Shown piece after piece: positions 59,131-64,000 of a DNA stretch of 64,000 nt. The DNA is from Poriferisodalis sp965204125. Its GTDB lineage: Bacteria; Actinomycetota; Acidimicrobiia; Acidimicrobiales; Poriferisodalaceae. The DNA is taken from positions 620,001 through 684,000 of the forward strand of contig NZ_OZ241968.1 of the NCBI RefSeq assembly GCF_965204125.1. Direction: 5' to 3'. Both the position numbers and the translations under genes were made by a program. The notes beneath the pieces were generated by a model. It did no database searches and was not told the DNA's origin. It was given only the letters and a program-made list of their open reading frames with translations. Numbering within the stretch: position 1 is the first letter of the stretch; each line of letters starts with the position of its first letter.

Positions 59131-60849
59131 TCAGCGGGCCAGCGGGCCTCGCAGGAGCTGACCCGGCACGGCGCCGGTCACCTTGCCGTGCTCGGTGATG
59201 ACTTCGCCATTCACAATGGTGGCCGCGAAGCCCGTGGCCGTTTGGCGCAGGCGCGGAGCGCCCGCCGGCAGGTCGTGCACCAGCACAGGCATGTCTGGTG
59301 ACACCGTGTCGGGATCGAACACGTTCACGTCAGCCGCCTTGCCCACTTCGAGCACGCCACGATCGTCGAAACCCCATGCCGTCGCGGGCAGCTGCGTGAT
59401 TCGGTGCACGGCGTCTTCCAGCGTGAACTCCTGGCGGTCACGCACCCAGTGGCCCAGCAGGTGAGTCTGCAGCGACGAGTCCATGATCTGGGTGACATGC
59501 GCACCGCTGTCGGAAAACGTCGGGATCGCCCGGGGGTGCTTCAACAAGTGCAGCACCAGATCCTGGTCCTGATTGGCGAGGGCCTGGACGAAGAACATCT
59601 CCAGATCGCTGTCAAGCGCAAGATCGACGAACGCTTCCATCGGCGTCGTACCACGCTCGGCAGCGATCACGTCCATAGTGCGGAACGGCGGCAGCGGCTG
59701 CGTCAACGGGTAGATGTGCGACCAGATCGGCTTGCGGGCTTCGGGCCCGAGGGCCCTGCCATAGTCGCCATTCTCAGCCTCGTCCACCAGCCGAGCCCGG
59801 ATCTCGGGGTCTCGGAGCGCCGACCACTGCTCGCCACGAGAGTCGGCGCGCACCTCGCGCCACAGCGGCAGAGCATCGAACGGCAGCGAGGTCTTGAACG
59901 ACAGCAGCGTGCCCAGGCAGCGGGAATGCGCCTGCCCCCACGAAGTGCCGCCGGCAGCGTTGATGCCGTCGAGCAGCTTGATCACCGGCTTCCAGTGGTG
60001 ATCCTCGCTGGAGGGGGCGAGCATGCCGTAGGTGATCGGCACCCGGGTACGGGCGCCCAGCTCGACGATCTTGGCGACATAGGCGTCGTTCCGTTCGGTG
60101 TCGCGTGAGCGCAGATCGCCGTGATTGGCCAGCTCGAAGATGCCAGCGCCCATGACGCCCATCTCGCTGACCAACGCATCGATCTCCGACCATTCCGCCA
60201 GGCGCGAGGCAACTGGGCGGTCGTCGGCGGTCTCATGGTTGTAGGAGATGGAAGTGGTGAAGCCGATGGCGCCGGCACGCAGCGAGTCGCGCAGCTGCTG
60301 CAGCATCAGCGCGAGCTCGTCGTCGTTGGCGCCGCGGTCGAATGCAGCTTCGCCCATAGCCCACGTGCGCAGCGCCGAGTGCCCCAAGTAGCCGGCGTAG
60401 TTGATGCCCTTGGGAGTTGCATCCACGAAGTCGAGGTATTCGGGGAAGGTCTCCCACGTCCAGTCGATGCCTGCTGCCATGGCTTCGGCGGAGATGTCCT
60501 CGGCCCGCTCGAGGTTGCGCACCACGAGGTGGCGGGCATCGGCGCGGGCGGGCGCCAGCGTGAAGCCGCAGTTGCCCATCACCGCTGTGGTTACGCCGTG
60601 GAAGCAGGAGCTTTCGCCCATGGGATCCCAGGCGATCTGTGCGTCCATGTGGGTGTGCACGTCGATGAACCCGGGTGTGACCGCATGGCCCTCAGCATCG
60701 ATCGTGCGGTCGACCCGGCGGCCCGCGAGCTCGCCGGGCGACTCGCCGATCTCGGCAATCACGCCGTCGGAGATCAGCACGTCGGCCCGGCGCGGCTCAG
60801 CGCCCGTGCCGTCGATCAATGTGCCGCCTGAAATCAGCAGATCACCCAT
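59131..60849 (-). CDS. N-acyl-D-amino-acid deacylase-like amidohydrolase
   Basis: Protein of 572 residues. Motifs: LIDGTGAEPRRADVLISDG (N-terminal beta-sandwich), PGFIDVHTHMDAQIAWDP with the HxH metal ligands, GNCGFTLAP with the family Cys, and FSDSGAHVTQIMDSSLQTHLL with the Asp and following His. The C-terminal region (GKAADVNVFDPDTV, NGEVITEHGKVTGAVPGQLLRG) closes the sandwich. This group includes D-aminoacylases and dihydro-orotase-like enzymes; N-acyl-D-amino acids are the likely class of substrates. Divergent from the esterase gene. Confidence 0.9.
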   Translation of the reverse strand: MGDLLISGGTLIDGTGAEPRRADVLISDGVIAEIGESPGELAGRRVDRTIDAEGHAVTPGFIDVHTHMDAQIAWDPMGESSCFHGVTTAVMGNCGFTLAPARADARHLVVRNLERAEDISAEAMAAGIDWTWETFPEYLDFVDATPKGINYAGYLGHSALRTWAMGEAAFDRGANDDELALMLQQLRDSLRAGAIGFTTSISYNHETADDRPVASRLAEWSEIDALVSEMGVMGAGIFELANHGDLRSRDTERNDAYVAKIVELGARTRVPITYGMLAPSSEDHHWKPVIKLLDGINAAGGTSWGQAHSRCLGTLLSFKTSLPFDALPLWREVRADSRGEQWSALRDPEIRARLVDEAENGDYGRALGPEARKPIWSHIYPLTQPLPPFRTMDVIAAERGTTPMEAFVDLALDSDLEMFFVQALANQDQDLVLHLLKHPRAIPTFSDSGAHVTQIMDSSLQTHLLGHWVRDRQEFTLEDAVHRITQLPATAWGFDDRGVLEVGKAADVNVFDPDTVSPDMPVLVHDLPAGAPRLRQTATGFAATIVNGEVITEHGKVTGAVPGQLLRGPLAR

Positions 60850-60977
60850 GTCGTGCCCCCGTCATCGCTGCCACTTCCGCACTCGGCCGTGCCCGCATCA
60901 GAGTACGGCAGCGGGAGGTTGGGCACCGGCGGACGCTGGGCCCCAAACGGCCCCGCGAGGCTCCCGCCCCGCCTCAT

Positions 60978-61967
60978 ATGCTGCGCGCCGTGACACTTGA
61001 AGCAGAAGCATCCCAAGTCATCGACCAGCTGAACGCCCTGGGCCGACCGTCATTCCAAGATGTCGGCTTCGAGCGTGCCCGAGCGGGCTTCGAGGAAATG
61101 CCGCCCGCTGGCGAGTTCGTCGAGGTTGCCTCCACGGAGGACCGGACGATTCCCGGCCCCGACGGCAACGAGATCGCCGTGCGCATCTACCGACCCGGCG
61201 ACGGCGCGGCCACTGCCGACGCAAGCGGCGTGCTCGGCTGTCTCGTGTATTTCCATGGCGGCGGCTGGGTGGTCGGCAGCATCGAGACTCACGACCGCAC
61301 GTGCCGGGCGCTCACGATGCTGGCCGGAGTGGCGACGGTGTCGGTGGATTACCGGCTCGCACCCGAGGATCCGTTTCCAGCGCCGGCTGATGACTGCTGC
61401 GCTGCCACGCAGTGGGTGATCGACAATGCCAGCGAGCTGGGCGTCGATCCGACACGGGTGGCGATCGGCGGCGACAGCGCCGGCGGCAATCTCGCCGCCG
61501 CCGTGGCGCTCATGTGCCGCGACGGCGCAGCGAATGGCAACGCTTGCGGCCAACCGGTGCTGCAGGTGCTCATCTACCCGGTCACCGACTTCGACCGCGA
61601 CACCCATTCGATGATCGCCAACGCCGAGGGCTACCTGCTGACACGCGACACGATGGCGTGGTTCGACGATCATTACTGCCCGCCGTCAGAGCGCAGCAAC
61701 CCGTACGCAGCCCCGCTCGCAGTCGACGACCCGTCGGGCGCGGCGCCTGCATTGGTCATCGTGGCCGGTCACGATCCGCTGCGGGACGAGGGCGTCGAGT
61801 ACGCGCAGAAGCTCGCCGATGCCGGAGTGCCCACCACGCTCATCGAATACCCCGGCCAGTTCCACGGTTTCTTCGGCATGACCCGCTTCCTGGATCAAGC
61901 ACACGAGGCTCAGGAGCTCACCGCCATCGCGATGCGGCGTGCCCTCGCAGCCCCCGAGGCCGACTGA
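60978..61967 (+). CDS. Alpha/beta-hydrolase of the hormone-sensitive-lipase (HSL) family
   Basis: Protein of 329 residues. The oxyanion-hole motif CLVYFHGGGWVVGS and the nucleophile elbow GGDSAGGNLAAAV identify HSL-type carboxylesterases; the acid and base are expected near GHDPLRDEG (Asp) and FHGFFGM (His). The ATG at 60978 or the GTG at 60990 may start it. These cytoplasmic esterases hydrolyse short acyl esters. It is followed 55 bases later by a VOC-family gene on the same strand. Confidence 0.9.
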   Translation: MLRAVTLEAEASQVIDQLNALGRPSFQDVGFERARAGFEEMPPAGEFVEVASTEDRTIPGPDGNEIAVRIYRPGDGAATADASGVLGCLVYFHGGGWVVGSIETHDRTCRALTMLAGVATVSVDYRLAPEDPFPAPADDCCAATQWVIDNASELGVDPTRVAIGGDSAGGNLAAAVALMCRDGAANGNACGQPVLQVLIYPVTDFDRDTHSMIANAEGYLLTRDTMAWFDDHYCPPSERSNPYAAPLAVDDPSGAAPALVIVAGHDPLRDEGVEYAQKLADAGVPTTLIEYPGQFHGFFGMTRFLDQAHEAQELTAIAMRRALAAPEAD

Positions 61968-62022
61968 CCGAAACCGACCGACGAGAACGACACGGCGACA
62001 TCAGCGAAGAGAGACGGAAGAC

Positions 62023-62820
62023 ATGCCAGTACGAGACAGCCACCGGGCCGGGACGCCCTCGTGGGTCGACTTGGCGACCACCGACGTGGAGGGCGCCATC
62101 GACTTCTACGGGGCGGTCATGGGTTGGGAGTACGAGCGCGACCCCACCGGCGAGATCAACTACGTCATGGCTGTGGTGGACGGGCACCCGGCCGCCGGAG
62201 TGTTCGACATGCCCCCCGAGATGCTCAGCGAAGGTGTGCCGCCTTGCTGGAACGTTTACGTCACCGTGGACGATGCCGACCAGTTCGCCGGTCAGGTTGC
62301 GGCGGCCGGCGGAGCGGTCATGCGGCCGGCCATCGACGTGCCCGAGCCGGGTCCGGACGCCGCCGGCCGCATGGTCATCGCTGTCGACCCGACAGGAGCC
62401 GTGTTCTGCACGTGGACGCCGATTACCGCGATCGGTGCGGGCATCGTGAATGCCCCGGGTGCGTTCACGTGGGCCGAGGTCGCCACGCACGACAACGAAA
62501 CCGCAGAGGCCTTCTACTGCGAGCTGTTCGGCTGGGAAGCGGGAACGATGGACGGCGTGCCCGACTCTCCGACTGTCTTCACGCTCGACGGAGACCCGGT
62601 GGCGAGCACCTCGGTAGCTCCATTGCCTCCCGGTGTGCCGCCGCACTGGCGGGTCAGCTTCGGGGTGGCCGACGTCGATGCCGCCTGCGCTGCGGCGACG
62701 GCCAACGGCGGCAACGTGATCGTGCCGCCCTTCGACTGGGGTCCGGGCCGTATGGCCACAGTGACCGACCCTGTCGGCGCGACATTCGACGTCGTCACCC
62801 TCACCGACTGGCCGGCGTAG
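62023..62820 (+). CDS. Two-module VOC-family protein
   Basis: Protein of 265 residues with two glyoxalase-like modules: SWVDLATTDVEGAIDFYGAVMGWEY with NVYVTVDDADQFAGQVAAAGG in the first half, and TWAEVATHDNETAEAFYCELFGWEA with RVSFGVADVDAACAAATANGG in the second. This duplicated layout is common in actinobacterial proteins of unknown activity (CFP30/hydroxylase-like). Metal ligands are not conserved in an obvious His/Glu pattern. ATG 62023 is preceded by GGAAG. Confidence 0.86.
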   Translation: MPVRDSHRAGTPSWVDLATTDVEGAIDFYGAVMGWEYERDPTGEINYVMAVVDGHPAAGVFDMPPEMLSEGVPPCWNVYVTVDDADQFAGQVAAAGGAVMRPAIDVPEPGPDAAGRMVIAVDPTGAVFCTWTPITAIGAGIVNAPGAFTWAEVATHDNETAEAFYCELFGWEAGTMDGVPDSPTVFTLDGDPVASTSVAPLPPGVPPHWRVSFGVADVDAACAAATANGGNVIVPPFDWGPGRMATVTDPVGATFDVVTLTDWPA

Positions 62821-62823
62821 GGC

Positions 62824-64000
62824 TCAGCGCAGGGCTCCTGCCGCTTCGAGCGCTGCGATCTCGTCGGGGTTGAGCCCGAGCAGGCCGGTGAGCACCTCGT
62901 GCGTGTGCTGGCCGAGCGTGGGAGCGGGCGCGCGCACGCCGTTGGTGCCGTCAGTGAGCAGCCACGGGATGCCGACGTGGCTCATCTGGCCCACGACCGG
63001 GTGATCCAGGCGCTCGATCAGCCCGCGCTCGGCGAGGTGCGGGTTGACCTCGAGCGAGCGTGAGCTGAGCGACGGGAAGGCGGGCACGCCGGCGGCCTGC
63101 AGCAGCTCGGTGATGTCCCACTGGTCACGCTCACGGGTCCACGCGCCGATGAGCTTGTCGAGCTCGGCCTCATTGGCCTTGCGGTCGGCGGCTGTGGCGA
63201 ATCGTTCATCGTCGGGGTCGATGCCGGTGATTCTCGCCAGCGCGGTCCACTCGGCTTCGTCGACGCAGCAAACGGCAATCCAGTCGTCGTTGCCCGCACA
63301 GCGATACAGGTTGTGCGGAGACCACAGGGGGTCGAGGTTGCCCATCGGATCCGGCTGCGTGCCCCGCATCACCCATTCCATCCAGCCCTCGACGGTGCAC
63401 GCCGTGGTGGCCTCCCACATCGACGTGTCGATGAACTGACCCTCGCCGGTGCGTCGCCGCGCCACCAGCGCAGCGACCAGCGCGTACGCCGTGGCAATCC
63501 CGGCAGCCGGGTCGCCGAGCGACACGCCGAGCTCGTCTGCATCCGTCCCGGGATAGCCGGTCATCGATGCGAGGCCCGACAGCGGCCCGGTCGTCGGCCC
63601 GTAGCCCATGTACGACCGGTACGGCCCCTGGTGGCCATAGCCGCTGATGGCACCCACGATCACGTCGGGACGCTCTGCGGCCAGCGCCTCGTAGCCGAGA
63701 CCCCATTCGTCCATGACGCCGGTGGCGTAGTTGGATACCACCAGGTCGCACGACAGCGCCAAGCGCTTCGCCAGCGCGCGGCCCTCCGCAGTGCCCATGT
63801 CGATGGTGATGCTCTGCTTGCCTTGGCCGTACTGGTTGAAGTAGCCGTTGGTGTCGAGCGTCGGTGTGTGGCGGCCCGACTGCGTCGGCAGACGGCGGCC
63901 GAGATCCGGCCGGGCCGACGACTCCACCTTGATCACCGTGGCGCCGAGGTGTGCCAGGTGCAGCGTGCAGTAGGGACCCGCCCAGACCCAGGTGAAGTCC
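62824..64000 (-). CDS. CaiB/BaiF family III CoA-transferase (5' end outside the window)
   Basis: At least 391 residues; the frame runs out of the window at the right edge, where the minus strand reads DFTWVWAGPYCTLHLAHLGA then TVIKVESSARPD, so only the first few residues are missing. YGQGKQSITIDMGTAEGRALAKRLALSCDLVVSNYATGVM (quoted in part) and the catalytic Asp in LGVSLGDPAAGIATAYALV are typical. A GTG at 63936 is an internal codon, not the start. The C-terminus ends in the usual GQHTHEVLTGLLGL. Convergent with the VOC gene, four bases between stops. Confidence 0.92.
   Translation of the reverse strand, partial: DFTWVWAGPYCTLHLAHLGATVIKVESSARPDLGRRLPTQSGRHTPTLDTNGYFNQYGQGKQSITIDMGTAEGRALAKRLALSCDLVVSNYATGVMDEWGLGYEALAAERPDVIVGAISGYGHQGPYRSYMGYGPTTGPLSGLASMTGYPGTDADELGVSLGDPAAGIATAYALVAALVARRRTGEGQFIDTSMWEATTACTVEGWMEWVMRGTQPDPMGNLDPLWSPHNLYRCAGNDDWIAVCCVDEAEWTALARITGIDPDDERFATAADRKANEAELDKLIGAWTRERDQWDITELLQAAGVPAFPSLSSRSLEVNPHLAERGLIERLDHPVVGQMSHVGIPWLLTDGTNGVRAPAPTLGQHTHEVLTGLLGLNPDEIAALEAAGALR

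Overview
The window is high-GC, densely packed bacterial DNA. The gene families point to an actinobacterium, most likely a member of the Acidimicrobiia: a mycothiol-dependent Rv2466c-type reductase, an SCO6745-family protein, a DUF3556 membrane protein, a desulforedoxin-like mini-protein, many GTG starts, and a heterotrophic repertoire rich in CoA-transferases and amidohydrolases. That assignment is inferred from gene content; no rRNA or other phylogenetic marker lies in the window.

Layout. 1-1.7 kb: two permeases of a purine/nucleoside-type ABC importer (first one cut by the window edge), then a DUF3467 protein, a cold-shock protein and an alpha/beta hydrolase. 3.5-4.4 kb: a GrdB-like selenoprotein read through an in-frame UGA. 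4.6-8.6 kb: truncated haemoglobin, SCO6745-family protein, SRPBCC protein, tandem EthD protein and a class V aminotransferase. 8.7-22.3 kb: pyruvate carboxylase, Rieske oxygenase, dimethylglycine/sarcosine dehydrogenase-like flavoprotein, LysR regulator, acyl-CoA dehydrogenase, CoA-transferase, SDR and amidohydrolase. 22.3-30.7 kb: a five-gene minus-strand operon with a branched-chain-amino-acid-type ABC importer whose two permeases and one ATPase are fused into a single chain, followed by DUF3556 and CrtI-like genes. 30.9-34.5 kb: DUF1015-cobU-cobT-cobS, the lower part of cobalamin assembly, ending in a 40-residue membrane peptide. 34.7-45.0 kb: CoA-transferases (one a tandem fusion), amidohydrolases, acyl-CoA ligase, serine-hydrolase lipoprotein and a second selenoprotein. 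45.1-52.3 kb: an accessory island with a HEPN-like zinc-ribbon protein, a SEC-C-tailed putative nuclease, a 14-repeat RCC1-like lipoprotein, VapBC, a HicB-like antitoxin pair, decayed toxin-antitoxin remnants and a folded-RNA candidate. 52.4-64 kb: catabolic genes again (LLM oxidoreductase, acetoacetate-decarboxylase-like protein, VOC proteins, enoyl-CoA hydratases, CoA-transferases, NAD-epimerase, N-acyl-D-amino-acid deacylase, HSL esterase).

The most important observation is that two genes are interrupted only by a UGA exactly where a redox-active Cys is expected: UxxC in a GrdB-like protein and UPWC in an Rv2466c/DsbA-like protein. Each UGA is followed, with its apical-loop GG 21-22 nt downstream, by a hairpin with a GGU-containing loop that fits the bacterial SECIS pattern. 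The host should therefore decode selenocysteine, with selA/selB/selC/selD elsewhere in the genome. An ordinary gene caller would split or truncate both genes.

The metabolic genes suggest uptake of small organic nitrogen or carboxylate compounds, activation to CoA thioesters by ligases and family I/III CoA-transferases, beta-oxidation-type steps, and anaplerosis through pyruvate carboxylase. Substrates cannot be assigned from sequence alone.
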